A stretch of DNA of 64,000 bases. Source: Apoda limacodes (taxonomy: Eukaryota > Arthropoda > Insecta > Lepidoptera > Limacodidae). The notes beneath the pieces were generated by a model. That model searched no databases. It was not told the origin of the DNA and was given only the letters and a program-made list of their open reading frames with translations. Location of the stretch: positions 4,898,001 to 4,962,000 of the forward strand of contig OX291545.1 of NCBI GenBank assembly GCA_946406115.1. The letters run 5' to 3'. This document shows, in pieces, positions 45,985 to 58,130 of the stretch; the first letter of the stretch is position 1, and every line of letters starts with the position of its first letter. A program made the position numbers and the translations under genes.

Positions 45985-46480
45985 AAATTAGGTTTCCAAT
46001 GTTTCTGAGTTAAAACGCATATAAGATGCTGCCTCGATTTATGACCAGAACAGGAGGGCGAATTGCGACAGTTCCCCCCGGGCAACTTTAGCCAGCCGTC
46101 GTTACCACCACTGCAAAAAACCGATGGTGACTTGGTCCATGGTGCTAAGGAGAAAGCCAATTTACTAGGCAGTCTCTTAAATTCAAAAACACAAATTTGA
46201 ACGACAAAGGAGCTGTACCACCTACTTTACCGTGGTATGGTAAGACCATGTCCGAAATCTCCATAAAACAGTGGGAGGTCCGGTGGGCGTTGCCTTCTCT
46301 AGACTTGTAGATATTAGTCGAGGGGGCCAGACGGTATATAAGCAGTGGTGCTTTAACAGTGTGTGCCTGAGTTGTGTCCTGTATTCACGCGCCTTTGCGC
46401 GCTTTTCTACCACACTAGGATATTGCCGTCTTCATGGAAGACTGCAAATGTGCGATAGATCAGTTCCATTGAATGACAGG
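45985..46480 (+). pseudogene. LINE A fragment (pre-RT to RT start)
   Basis: Frameshifted + strand reading matches LINE A 33170-33680: the GAVPPTLPWYGKTMSEIS segment, then IKQWEVRWALPSLD and the region equivalent to FPSSWKT at about 46430-46445. Confidence 0.85.
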
Positions 46481-46559
46481 GCAATTGCTATTATCTTTCT
46501 CCTCTCCAAGGTGATAGAGCGTGATCAACACAAAGCTTTTAAGATACCCATTACTGAAC

Positions 46560-46910
46560 AAAATGGAAGAAATGGGTGTGAGAGGCGTTACCCTAAGGGT
46601 TTTCTTTGACTACCTTTCTGATAGGCGGCAGTTAGTGGCAAATGGATGAGCGATGTGATTCCTGTTACGTATGACGTCTCCCAGGGTAGCATACTGGGGC
46701 CAACCCTATTCTTGATTTACATCAACGATCTCTGTTCGATCCAAATTCCAAACAGTAAAATTGTAGTCTTTGCTGACGATACAGTCCTGCTATTCGCCGC
46801 TCCCACTTGGGAAGAATTAATCCAAGATGCAGAAATTGGGCTGAAAGAGGTGATGTCGTGGCTTTGCTATAACCTGCCTACCCTAAATTCTAACAAAAAT
46901 AATACATGAT
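46560..46910 (+). pseudogene. LINE reverse transcriptase palm fragment, another family
   Basis: The frame at 46646-46909 reads SQGSILGPTLFLIYINDLCS, KIVVFADDTVLLFAAPTWEE and GLKEVMSWLCYNLPTLNSNK. The RT motif GxxQGSILGP and the catalytic FADD are intact. It differs from LINE A in sequence and resembles CR1/Jockey-group elements. It is joined to LINE A sequence on its left near 46540-46560. Confidence 0.85.
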
Positions 46911-47989
46911 TTTCTCTAAGTCCCTTAAGGATCGACCAACAACGAGCAACCTAACAATAAAGGCTCATTTCTGTTCAGATTCAACCGTATCTTACTGCTT
47001 ATGCACTTTAATTCAACCCGTAACATTAGCAAATTGTTTTGCCTACAAATATGTTTCATAACTTTTTGCCCTAAATTAAAAATTGAAGAAGTTATAAGCA
47101 AAAAAGTGAGAAATTTTTTATAAAAATTTTATTTTTTGCTCTGTAACTTTTTTTTATACATTTTACAAAAAAAATATCTCAGTCCCATCTTGTAGATGAT
47201 CTTTTGAGGAAATTTTTTTTTCTGTAATTTTTTTTAATTTCATTCATTTAAAACGCTGTTACAGCGCTCCAAAGTTGACCGGGTTCGTCAATGCTCATGA
47301 GAATCCGGTCAAAACGAAATGTTTAACTTATTTTTGTTTTTTTTTTTTATTGTAAATATATTCTTAATTTTTTTTTGATTTTTCTGCAGCCACACATGCT
47401 TCCACAGTTTCCTTTGCATCTGCAGAAAATTAATTTCAAATTCACAGATAGAAAAGAACTAAAATTGCCGGGAGTTTTTTTCATTTTAGCCAGCCAGTAT
47501 AGTTAGGTACTTTCAGCGCGTTTTCACATAATTCTTGCTTGTTGCGTCTTGAGCGTTTTATTCACTGTTATCGATGAATAAAGTGCCCCTTTTTGAGTGG
47601 CAATGGTAAAAAAATATTTATCACTTATGTAGGTATCTATTATGAGGTTTATACTACAACACTGCTAATGTCATCTATTAACTATGCTGCGCTACTACCT
47701 ATTTATTTTCAGTATTCTTGTTGGACTTTTTGTATGTACTTGACAATACCCACGTCTTGTATTCCGTGTATATATAATTATACTTGGTGTTACTTTATTA
47801 CATAACGTACTATTGTTTTTACAATTTTTTCATCATGTGCCTTAAACGCTTTAAGTAAGTTACCTTATTGATTGTAATTATTAATTTAATCAAGTTGGTA
47901 CCATGTTTCTCTTATTTTTTTTCTTTTCTTACATGATTTTGTCTATTGACCAACAATGTACACACATTACTTATATTTATTTTGAACTG

Positions 47990-48222
47990 CACATCATCAC
48001 CAAGTTGCTGCTTCAGAATAGGAAGTACCCTTAGCAGCTGTAACCCAGGCTCGACCCAGCACAGCTGCTATTAATGCTACTATCTGTACTGCACATAGTT
48101 TTACTATATTAGTAGGTAATAGCTACTATGACTACCTAACCCTTTCATAAGCCTTTGTAAACCTAGTTTATGTTTGTAATTTTATGATTTTTGATGAATA
48201 AATTATTATTATTATTATTACT
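47990..48222 (+). repeat. Probable LINE 3' tail ending in (ATT)n
   Basis: Ends ...GATGAATAAATTATTATTATTATTATTA, a short 3'-repeat tail typical of non-LTR retrotransposons. The body (CAGCTGTAACCCAGGCTCGA) has no coding frame. The LINE A fragment starts immediately after. Confidence 0.45.
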
Positions 48223-48223
48223 A

Positions 48224-48273
48224 GCCATTGAAAGTCAGGGCGAGTCATTGGCAGGTAGCCTGTATATAGCGAA
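48224..48273 (+). pseudogene. LINE A RT fragment, left side of palindrome insertion
   Basis: Short + strand piece ending in codons for L-x-I-A followed by GAA. Its continuation (GAAGGCGTTCGA..., residues K-A-F) is at 51121, so the 2.85-kb palindrome interrupts one LINE copy. Confidence 0.85.
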
Positions 48274-51120
48274 TAGTCTGGTCAACATGTACCTTTTTGG
48301 GTGAAATTTTTGTATAGACTCCGAAAATTACGATCAAGGTGTCATTCGATTCGGAATATTATGTAGAAAGTTTAAGAAAAAGTTCCAAAAGGGGCCGATG
48401 AAAATTGCAAAAGTTATAAATAATTAAAAAAAAAAAAAAGTAGGGGTTTGTTTTTTTTTGAATATCTCAAAAACTATCAAAGATATTCAAAATTTGAAAA
48501 AAGATCTGAAAAGAGGAGGAAATTTCCTAAATAAAAGTTCTGCCTCCCGGAACTGTATCTTTAATATTTATAATTTTTACGGAGACCTGAAAATAGCGCT
48601 AAAAGCGGGTAGTCTGGCTTCCGCTCGCGATTTGTCATTCGGACACGGTAACAATAAAAATCATTTTAACATATTAAATATGAATATTAAGGAATAAAAA
48701 AAATTTAATACTATTGGGATATATAAATGAACAATAATCCGTAGCCGAAAATTTTTTATCCCCATTTTTCCATTAGTTATGCATTAGTTAATTAACTACT
48801 TTTTCTGAATAGAATGTTAACAGAAAAAACCTGATTATTATTAAACTACAACCCTAGGATTTTTTTCACTTCGTGGAGTTATTCTTAAAAGGCATTAAAA
48901 TAGATCCCCGTTGGAAAAATTTAAAAATGTTAATTTTCCACTTTTTTATTAACAATCGAAAAAATTAAAAAATTAAAAACTGCATAAAAGTTATTAAAAA
49001 AATTTTGTTTTTCAAATATTTCAAATTTTATGATTTCTAACGGTTAAAAGTTACATGAAAATATTTTTTTTTAATTTTTTACCGCGATTGTTTAAATAAT
49101 TGTTATAAACAAATGCATTGTTTATAAGATAATCAACAAATTTTTTTTCCTAATCTACTTGTCGATATAAATTATGATTTTTAAGAAAAAAATTATTCCT
49201 TAAAAAAAAATATTTATTGCTATAAAATGCATTTCTTAATTAACAATCGTTTTTTACCACTAAATATAAATATTATGGAACTATTTTTTCTCTAAAAATC
49301 ATAAATTCTATTGTTCTAAATATTCTGGAAAAAAAAATTTTTTTTTTTCATTTTTTATCTGTTTATTTAATAAACAATTTGTTATAAACAAATGGATTTT
49401 CTTACTTTATTTTTTTTTTAATTCTTAATTTAATTATAAAAACAGCTATGTATTATTTTTATGAAAAAATTTTTTTTATCTATTTTTTATATAACTTTTA
49501 ATATTTTTATGTCCTAAAATTTGCCTTTTTATCTCGTTTTTTTTCTTTTATAATTGGTATAACTTTTAAACTATTATATATACGACAATTATACTTCAAG
49601 TCGTTTTTATTCACTATAAATTAATGAACAATTTAAACTTTTAACTTCAGCTCTAGCTCTATTATTTATGTTAATTATTGACAATTGTTTATAAAAAATA
49701 AACCGAAAAAATTCTAAAGTAATTTTAAGAATAGAGCTAGAGCTGAAGTTAAAAGTTTAAATTGTTCATTAATTTATAGTGAATAAAAACGACTTGAAGT
49801 ATAATTGTCGTATATATAATAGTTTAAAAGTTATACCAATTATAAAAGAAAAAGAGCGAGATAAAAAGGCAAATTTTAGGACATAAAAATATTAAAAGTT
49901 ATATAAAAAATAGATAAAAAAAATTTTTTCATAAAAATAATACATAGCTGTTTTTATAATTAAATTAAGAATTAAAAAAAAAATAAAGTAAGAAAATCCA
50001 TTTGTTTATAACAAATTGTTTATTAAATAAACAGATAAAAAATGAAAAAAAAAAAATTTTTTTTTCCAGAATATTTAGAACAATAGAATTTATGATTTTT
50101 AGAGAAAAAATAGTTCCATAATATTTATATTTAGTGGTAAAAAACGATTGTTAATTAAGAAATGCATTTTATAGCAATAAATAATTTTTTTTAAGGAATA
50201 ATTTTTTTCTTAAAAATCATAATTTATATCGACAAGTAGATTAGGAAAAAAAATTTGTTGATTATCTTATAAACAATGCATTTGTTTATAACAATTATTT
50301 AAACAATCGCGGTAAAAAATTAAAAAAAAATATTTTCATGTAACTTTTAACCGTTAGAAATCATAAAATTTGAAATATTTGAAAAACAAAATTTTTTTAA
50401 TAACTTTTATGCAGTTTTTAATTTTTTAATTTTTTCGATTGTTAATAAAAAAGTGGAAAATTAACATTTTTAAATTTTTCCAACGGGGATCTATTTTAAT
50501 GCCTTTTAAGAATAACTCCACGAAGTGAAAAAAATCCTAGGGTTGTAGTTTAATAATAATCAGGTTTTTTTTGGTAACATTCTATTCAGAAAAAGTAGTT
50601 AATTAACTAATGCATAACTAATGGAAAAATGGGGATAAAAAATTTTCGGCTACGGATTATTGTTCATTTATATATCCCAATAGTATTAAATTTTTTTTAT
50701 TCCTTAATATTCATATTTAATATGTTAAAATGATTTTTATTGTTACCGTGTCCGAATGACAAATCGCGAGCGGAAGCCAGACTACCCGCTTTTAGCGCTA
50801 TTTTCAGGTCTCCGTAAAAATTATAAATATTAAAGATACAGTTCCGGGAGGCAGGACTTTTATTTAGGAAATTTCCTCCTCTTTTCAGATCTTTTTTCAA
50901 ATTTTGAATATCTTTGATAGTTTTTGAGATATTCAAAAAAAAACAAACCCCTACTTTTTTTTTTTTTAAATTGTTTATAACTTTTGCAATTTTCATCGGC
51001 CCCTTTTGGAACTTTTTCTTAAACTTTCTACATAATATTCCGAATCGAATGACACCTTGATCGTAATTTTCGGAGACTATACAAAAATTTCACCCAAAAA
51101 GGTACATGTTGACCAGACTA
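48274..51120. mobile_element. 2.85-kb near-perfect palindromic (foldback) element
   Basis: The left arm 48274 to about 49664 is the reverse complement of about 49729 to 51120, with only scattered substitutions and small indels, around a roughly 65-bp spacer. The ends are TAGTCTGGTCAACATG and its complement. The insertion is flanked by GAA on both sides (48271-48273, 51121-51123). Removing it with one GAA restores the LINE A codons for I-A-K-A-F, so the target duplication is 3 bp. Each arm carries the same short frame (48458-48697 on +, 50697-50996 on -; NISKTIKDIQNLKKDLKRGG onward), unrecognised and Lys/Asn-rich. No transposase. A non-autonomous DNA transposon with very long inverted repeats is the best description; superfamily unknown. 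Confidence 0.88.
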
Positions 51121-51690
51121 GAAGGCGTTCGAACGGGATCGGACTGCCTGAGGGTTTGTGCAAATGGTTAGCTAGCTTTTTGTCCATCAGACGCATACGA
51201 GCCGTAATTGACGATAGTTGCTCTGGGAGCATGGACTTAAATGCTGGTGTCTTGCAAGGTTATGTGCTGTTACCTACACTGTTTTAACTGCATATCAATG
51301 ACATGTTCTCCATTGACATTGTGTATGTTCTACCGCTTGTATAATGGGATGTGCACTGAGAATAGAAAAAGGCTACTTTTTGTCATTGCACCGCTCACCA
51401 TTTGCAGGGAATCAATCCTCACACCTTAGAACCTAAATGGTTACGTACAATAGGGTTTTAGAGGAACTTCCTTCAGCGGACGCTTAGGTTTAGTAATGAG
51501 CCCCCTGTCAAGATTTTATCTAAGGATCAGAATATTAGGTTCTTCGAGAAAGAAGTTATTAGACCTTGAAAGGTTCGACAACGAGCGAGTGATGCTCGTC
51601 CAGTTCGTCCATAAAATGCAGTGACCGCTTTTGATCAGGCAGACCGTTGGTATTGTTGCCCCCTTAGTGGTATAAAAAACATATAAATTA
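51121..51690 (+). pseudogene. LINE A RT and 3' end, right side of palindrome insertion
   Basis: Continues the fragment at 48224: GLPEGLCKWLASFLSIRRI, RAVIDDSCSGSMDLNAGVLQ, then the C-terminal region (CMFYRLYNGMCTE). The 3' untranslated end follows, with GACCGCTTTTGATCAGGC and CCTTAGTGGTATAAAAAA. Internal deletions and stops. Confidence 0.88.
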
Positions 51691-52695
51691 GGCTATCGCA
51701 GCGTGTTGGACTATGGAGTAACACTCTTTTCTCTTTTGCCGTACCTAAAACATACACGGGAGGCACGAAAATTATAAAATTATAAAAAGCTCGTAGAACC
51801 AATCAAAATTAGGTAGGGAGCTTCCACTAAGTGGCTCTGATCCGTTAGTGCTCAAACTGAAGAGCTATGTATGTCTAGCGTCGTTGTTTGCGACCGATAC
51901 CAAATAACTTTGAGCGCGCTTCGCTCTGAGCATCTTGTCGATACGATGATGTTCTATTATTCATGTACAAAGTACCAGAATAGGAAGATAAGAAGCGATA
52001 AAATTGACTTACTCAATATGTACCGATTATTACGAATAGTAGTAATAGTTAGTCACTACTTGAATCAGAATGTTTACAAAGATAGCATTTTATTCATGTT
52101 CTCGTTTTATATGTTATTTAATGTTATCTGTTGTAGTTCAGAACAAAACTTATCGAAGTAAAAGGTCATAAAATTTGACGACGATATAAAGACGCATCTC
52201 CGATAAGCGCACAATCAAAGGGTTTGGACGTGATCGGACCGTCATCGGTCGAGGCGATCGTTTGTAGTACGAATGAGTGGACCGACGGACCGACATCGCT
52301 GGAAATATACACGTATGATGTTGTCAATTTAAAGCTACGGACCAAGCTCAGTATATTAGCACTTTATTAAAAAATACTCAACTAAAAAGTCGTATTTTTA
52401 ACGATTTATTGAATGGGACGCCAGAGTTATGAAAAATATTTTCGAAATTTAAATAAGTTACACTAAATTAAGATTTTTTTAGCGAGCTAAGCTTATAGCA
52501 GAATGTCATAAAATTAGTAGTTAATTTAAAAATTAACTTGATCTACAACTATACAGGAACACCAGGATAGTTGTATACACAATCACTCCACAAGAACAAA
52601 AGTTTAATTGTATGCTGGTTTACTCCACAAGAATATCAGGTTAATTCTTACTTAAAAAAAAAAGAAGTTATTTATTCGGCTGTGTGTATGTAATA

Positions 52696-52745
52696 TTAGC
52701 TATCCACCCGCGACTTCATTCGTATATAATAACATTTGTAAAGTT
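52696..52745 (-). mobile_element. Degenerate Helitron 3' end
   Basis: The minus strand reads GAATGAAGTCGCGGGTGGATAG then CTAA followed by T, resembling the Helitron 3' terminus at 18109. The hairpin is damaged and the rest of the element is not identifiable. Confidence 0.35.
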
Positions 52746-53026
52746 TTATTTATAAGCGAACCTTTTTTCCTTTTTCCCATTTACCTCCTCGGGGTTTAAA
52801 TTTCTAAAGTTTTCTTAGAAAACGATGCCTGCAACATTAAACCAATCCTTTTCCAATTTTACTATTTTTATTCCTACCGATTTGAGCTGGGCGATAATGA
52901 GACAGTAGAATAAAAAATTGCAATGCCCTTTCATAATATAAGAGGTTAAATTTAAAAACAACCCTTACGTAACCAAAAAATGCTCTCTATAAACATCCAT
53001 ATCTAAACATATTCCCGCTGCATGCG

Positions 53027-53152
53027 AATGTGTTCCTGCGTGCCGCTAATGTGTTCCTGCGTGCCGCTAATGTGTTCCTGCGTGCCGCTAATGTGTTCCT
53101 GCGTGCCGCTAATGTGTTCCTGCGTGCCGCTAATGTGTTCCTGCGTGCCGCT
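53027..53152. repeat. 21-bp minisatellite, 6 copies
   Basis: Unit AATGTGTTCCTGCGTGCCGCT, six copies that read as identical. It gives artificial open frames on both strands because 21 is a multiple of three. It sits immediately before a family R segment (53160-53340). Confidence 0.97.
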
Positions 53153-53390
53153 AATGCACTTAGGGTCTGATTTTCAAAAACTCTTATTTGAAGATGCCTG
53201 CGATATAACATCAGCCCTGCTCCAAATTTGTTTGCTTAGCAATTGAGGTTCAGTGATGATGCGTTAATTGTGTTAAAGAACATGTGTGTGTTCTCAGTAA
53301 CTCGCAAGTTTTTGAAAGTAAGTAAGGAGAACATTACTAACGAGGTGCTATTTAGAAGCCTTATCTATAGGTTAAGATGACTCGAGTCTG

Positions 53391-53660
53391 TATGTACCAC
53401 CCGTGCTACACATAATGTATGTACCACCCGTGCTACACACAATGTATGTACCACCCGTGCTACACACAATGTATGTACCACCCGTGCTACACACAATGTA
53501 TGTACCACCCGTGCTACACACAATGTATGTACCACCCGTGCTACACACAATGTATGTACCACCCGTGCTACACACAATGTATGAACCACCCGTGCTACAC
53601 ACAATGTATGTACCACCCGTGCTACACACAATGTATGTACCACCCGTGCTACACACAATG
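53391..53660. repeat. 27-bp minisatellite, 10 copies
   Basis: Ten tandem 27-bp units beginning TATGTACCACCCGTGCTACA. Variation is limited to single bases. Four overlapping open frames on both strands are artefacts of the period. Confidence 0.97.
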
Positions 53661-53899
53661 TACTTCATTAAAATGAAAATGAAGAAAATGAGTTTTCATC
53701 AAAACACAATTGAAATGACAGGAATAGATCCTTCCATCCAGTGTCTATGCACCTAACAGCTTATAACACACTTCACTAGCATAAAAGCAACTTCAAACTG
53801 TATTTCAGATCATATTTTTGGAAATAAGAAATTATTTTTACCTTTTTAGTGCATCTTTTGAAGCCAGTTGTTTTTGTTCGTACAAAGTTTTTAAAAATT

Positions 53900-54135
53900 G
53901 TTTATACTAACTTCCCTGCAGACATACAAAATAGTTTATACTAACTTCCCTGCAGACATACAAAATAGTGTATACTAACTTCCCTGCAGACATACAAAAT
54001 AGTTTATACTAACTTCCCTGCAGACATACAAAATAGTTTATACTAACTTCCCTGCAGACATACAAAATAGTTTATACTAACATCCCTGCAGACATACAAA
54101 ATAGTTTATACTAACTTCCCTGCAGACATACAAAA
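53900..54135. repeat. 34-bp minisatellite, 7 copies
   Basis: Seven tandem units beginning GTTTATACTAACTTCCCTGC. Two units carry single substitutions (GTGTATAC and AACATCCC). Confidence 0.97.
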
Positions 54136-54559
54136 GGCGCTCAACCTATTTCAGAGATCATCATCATGTTATCAATATTTAATTAAACTATTTAAAATAA
54201 GTAAACTTGTTCCATTCATAAATAATTAAACACTAAATATTGTTTTTCTTGTATCTTGTATATATATTCCTCGCTGAAGTGTGATGAAAAATTGTGTGTT
54301 TCGCACGGCTGAAATTTTTTTAGGTTTCGTGTCATAAAATCCTCAAACTTTGCTCAGAATTAAATTTTTGAACCACTCGTTTCACTCATGGGTTCAATCT
54401 TTGAATCCTTCGCTTGTTCGGTATTCAATAAAGGCAATGACGCCAAAAAGCAACTATCCAGCCTTGCATAACAATTAACTATTCCCAAACTTATTTTGCT
54501 ATCCATTCACCCCTTGACTGGTAGAATAAAAATACCAAAATACCTACTTCTTTTATGAA

Positions 54560-55400
54560 TCGCGTTGAAGAGCATCAATATAAAATGTTATGTATGTTTG
54601 ACTGTGAAAATAATATTTCCCTACCCTATATAACTTGCTAGTCTCTTTCGGCCCTATGAGGTTGGATTTTAATAAAACCCCGAAACGCATTATTTTTTAT
54701 CTCTATTATAAAGCATATATCCCAAGTCTCAAGTAAATAGGCCGTAGAAATATTTGATCCCTTTCCAACATTTTAACTTTTTATAATATGAATATATTAA
54801 TATTATGGACTGAATTTTGGAAAAGTTTAAGTTTGGTAAAGTTTTTTAAGTGAAATAAAAAATGATATAGTAATTTAGTTATTCGTTTTCCACTATTTTG
54901 TGGGTTGAGTTTTTAACAACGCGAAATATCCCGCACAACGTTTGTGTTAGAGAGTGTATAAATACCACAGTTTATCTATAAAAACTATATTTCCCAATCA
55001 CAAATAAATTTTACCATCGTCTTTTTCGCTTATGCGTTAAGTTAAATAAAAACAAGTCGTTAATTGTGTTACAAACCATATATATTAAGTTTTGAGTAAA
55101 AATACTGTATAAATATTGTATCAAATAAAAACTTTGCTGTCTCCGTTCTCCCCTTGAGGCTGAATTTAAAAAAAGCCTAACACAAATTTCATTAATCGTG
55201 TTTATGAGGACTAACACTTATACTCGTGTCAATTTGACTGGAAAATTAATACCTCACACACCAACTTTGTATCTGGTTTTAACTCCCTTGGGTGTTGAAT
55301 TTCAAAGAATCCTTTCTTATATGACGCCTTCAATATAAACTTAACGCTGAACTTTGGCACGCACTGTATAACGCATACGGTCGCAGTATGTTAGACCATA
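54560..55400. repeat. Dispersed repeat family R, degenerate tandem monomers
   Basis: Repeated landmarks: CAAGTCTCAAGTAAATAGGC, TTCTCCCCTTGAGGCTGAAT, CCTTGGGTGTTGAATTTCAA and ATATGACGCCTTCAATATAA. Non-coding. Confidence 0.6.
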
Positions 55401-55685
55401 ACGTAATCATCTGGGACTCCACATGAGGCGAAATATACCCTTTTCGTGGAAAGAGTCCAACGTAAATGTGCTAGGTATCTGTCTGACAAAAATTATGGTT
55501 ACTATCCTTATCTTTTCCCATCTATATTTGTAGCAAAAATAGTAGGATTTAACACCCTAGAGTTAAGATGAGCTACTAGTACAGTAAATGTCGGTAAAAA
55601 GATGGTACAACCTCGCAATTCTTTCAAGAAAGATGGATTTTCTTCAAAATTTTGGATTAAGCTCTACTTACCATCGACTTCAAAG

Positions 55686-57076
55686 TCTACCCTATGCCGA
55701 TGTGTGCTTTTGACTTTTAAGGGTGAATACTACCCCTAATTGACAAAAATTGATAAATTCACAAATTAAGGCATTTAAGGAATGAAAAAACGTATAAAGC
55801 TTTTGATTAATGATAGTTATATAGTTTTACAAACTATTTGTGATTTTCAACCCCTATTTTATTCCTTATGCCCTTTTAAAACACCCTTTTTGACATAAAA
55901 TTGAAAAAAAACCTTCATTTGTGCGTTTGGTTATTTTAAGTTTTCTTATATGCATTTTGGCCGATAGAGATAAAAAAAAAGAATTTTGTAGGGAATTCCA
56001 TCGCCTATAAGCTCATGTAAGTTTTATATTTCTCAAATGCTAAGTTTTACAAGCCATATGTCGAAGCATTTTTAAGCTACAATAAAACTATAAAATAAAA
56101 AATATTTTTGAATGAAAATGCTAACTTTTTGTACTATTTATTTATTTATTTATTATTACTGTATAATTTTGTTGCTTACAGTTGTACCTATCGCAACAGG
56201 ACATAATATTACAATTGCTTATCTAAGTTAATTATAGGTTTACATATTGGTTTTATAATTAATATTTTATATTATACATATGAAAAGTTATTACAAGTTC
56301 TAAATTATTGTTAATGGGTTAGAACTCTAACAATTTTACTCTAGCAATTTTAACGTATATGGTTTTTTTTCTGAGTTAATTAAAAAAAAAGTCAATTTTT
56401 TTAATATTTCAAAAATACCTAGTTCACTTTGATATGTTTTTTCAAAAATAAGCATTTTAAATCGGTCAAACTTTTGGATCATATTTATAATGTCAAGTAC
56501 ATTTGTAACATTAAATTCCAACTAGGGTAATAATGAGATGCGTTTTATTATTGATTTTTCTCGTAAAAAAATATAAATCAACTTTATTTTCGTCATAACT
56601 CCGTTAGTTTTTATGCAAGAGAACTTTAAAAAAACGCATTTTAAAGGTTTTTAATGTACTTTAAAAAAGATTCTGAGCACTTCCATCGTAAAACGTACTG
56701 TTTTTTCGTGAAATCTGTAAATTTGTCGTTAAAAAAAAGGCTTACCTTCAATTTTGTATTGGGTCTACATCAAAAAATAAAACAATAAATTCTTTGATTT
56801 TTATAACCTACCATTTTGATAATCACAGATTTTTTTGATTAAATCAATAGTTTATGAGTTAAATGTGAAAAACCGTCAGAAGACGGTTATTTTTGAAAAA
56901 AAAAAAACATTTTCGATCACGAATATCTCAAAAAGTATTGATTTTTCGAAAAACTTCTACAGAACATTTTAAGCTTAAAATCCATCATTCCATCGATTCC
57001 TGGAGTTTTTTTTTTCACCGCTTAGTTGGGGTGGTATTCACCCCCCCCGCATAAAAGCACCTTGGCATAGGGTAGA
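55686..57076. mobile_element. 1.39-kb AT-rich element with inverted ends
   Basis: The ends are TCTACCCTATGCC (55686-55698) and its exact reverse complement (57064-57076). Similarity continues inward over about 30-60 bp (GTG.GCTTTT, GGGTGAATAC.ACCCC). No transposase. A related but incomplete sequence lies at 26960-27720. A target duplication could not be settled because the flanks are themselves partly inverted. Confidence 0.55.
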
Positions 57077-57639
57077 TTTTGCTAAATTCATCTTTCTTTA
57101 AATTATTGCTAGCCAAAAACCGTCATTTACTGTATTTACATTTACTATATGGCAATCGGAGAGAATTTCTATCTGCTCTATCACAATCAGGTAGTTTACT
57201 ACAGTGTGCAAAATAATTACTGTGGACTGCTGGTAGTTGGTACTAAGGTTTGGCCAATGCTGTCTGTTACATACCCGGCGCGAACTCAGCAGGCGGAACA
57301 TTCGCCAATCTATCAGGCTTGTTAACTCGTCAACAATATGGTTGCTCTGTACTCAGAGACTGTCATGCTTGCTATTGCGATAAATGATTTTCTGTCATTA
57401 TTGAATGTAAGTATTTGAATAATTACATTTAAATTAAGTTTTAAGTTACGTTTTGGTAACAACTGTATCATTCGTAAAATTTCTATTCTAGAACCGCATA
57501 AGCTACCTGTGTGTGTGTGTGCCATATAGTAGTAGAATTTTTTTGGCGATATGAACATATTTTCACGGAAGTAACATTTCTCTCCTAAGGGATAATTTTC
57601 CAAAAAAAAGAAATCACGTCATGTTTTTTTTATTCTGAA

Positions 57640-58125
57640 GGCTAAATACCAATTTATATGAATTTAGCTTCAGAAATAAGGGGTTTCGATACAAACTTTC
57701 AACCTTTATTTCACCCCCTTAGGGGATGATTTTCGTAAAATCCTTACTCGGCTGCTACCCTGCTCGGCTACGAAATAACAAAAACCTTTGTATATACTTT
57801 CAATTCTCCAGTAGTCTGGGAGTAGTTTGGGCTGTCGTTGATATATCAGTCAGTCAGTTGATTGTGAAAGCGGTGACTGCTGAAAGTGGTGCCTTTTGTT
57901 TTCGCGTGGCTGCTAACCAAACCTTTTTTATTTTAGCTCAGAATAGTGCCGTGAACAAAATGTAAATTATTATGACGTTCACCTCTAAACTCATTCGGAA
58001 CCGAGTTATAAAGGTTTTAAAGTTGACAAGCAACTGTGGTAATTCTTAAGAATTTAGTTGGAAAAAAATTTAGTTTCGCGTAGCCATCAAACAAACCTTT
58101 TTATTTTTGTTCAGAATACTGCACC
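57640..58125. repeat. Dispersed repeat family R, from which the 48-bp array grows
   Basis: Contains CACCCCCTTAGGGGATGATT, CATTCGGAACCGAGTTATAA and TCAGAATACTGCACCCAACA. The 48-bp minisatellite to the right amplifies a sequence related to the GGAACCGAGTTATAA segment. Confidence 0.6.
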
Positions 58126-58130
58126 CAACA

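Noticed and set aside
48274..51120. Polinton/Maverick with long terminal repeats
   Set aside because: Ends near AGT and long inverted repeats are suggestive, but the target duplication is 3 bp rather than 6 bp, and there is no polymerase, integrase or capsid coding between the arms.
52987..53246. 74-codon frames on both strands
   Set aside because: Products of the 21-bp minisatellite.
53365..53676. Overlapping open frames of 85-117 codons on both strands
   Set aside because: They are produced by the 27-bp tandem repeat, whose unit is a multiple of three; no flanking gene structure.
53027..54135. Regularly spaced repeats that could suggest a CRISPR array
   Set aside because: Units are directly adjacent with no unique spacers and the genome is eukaryotic; these are minisatellites.
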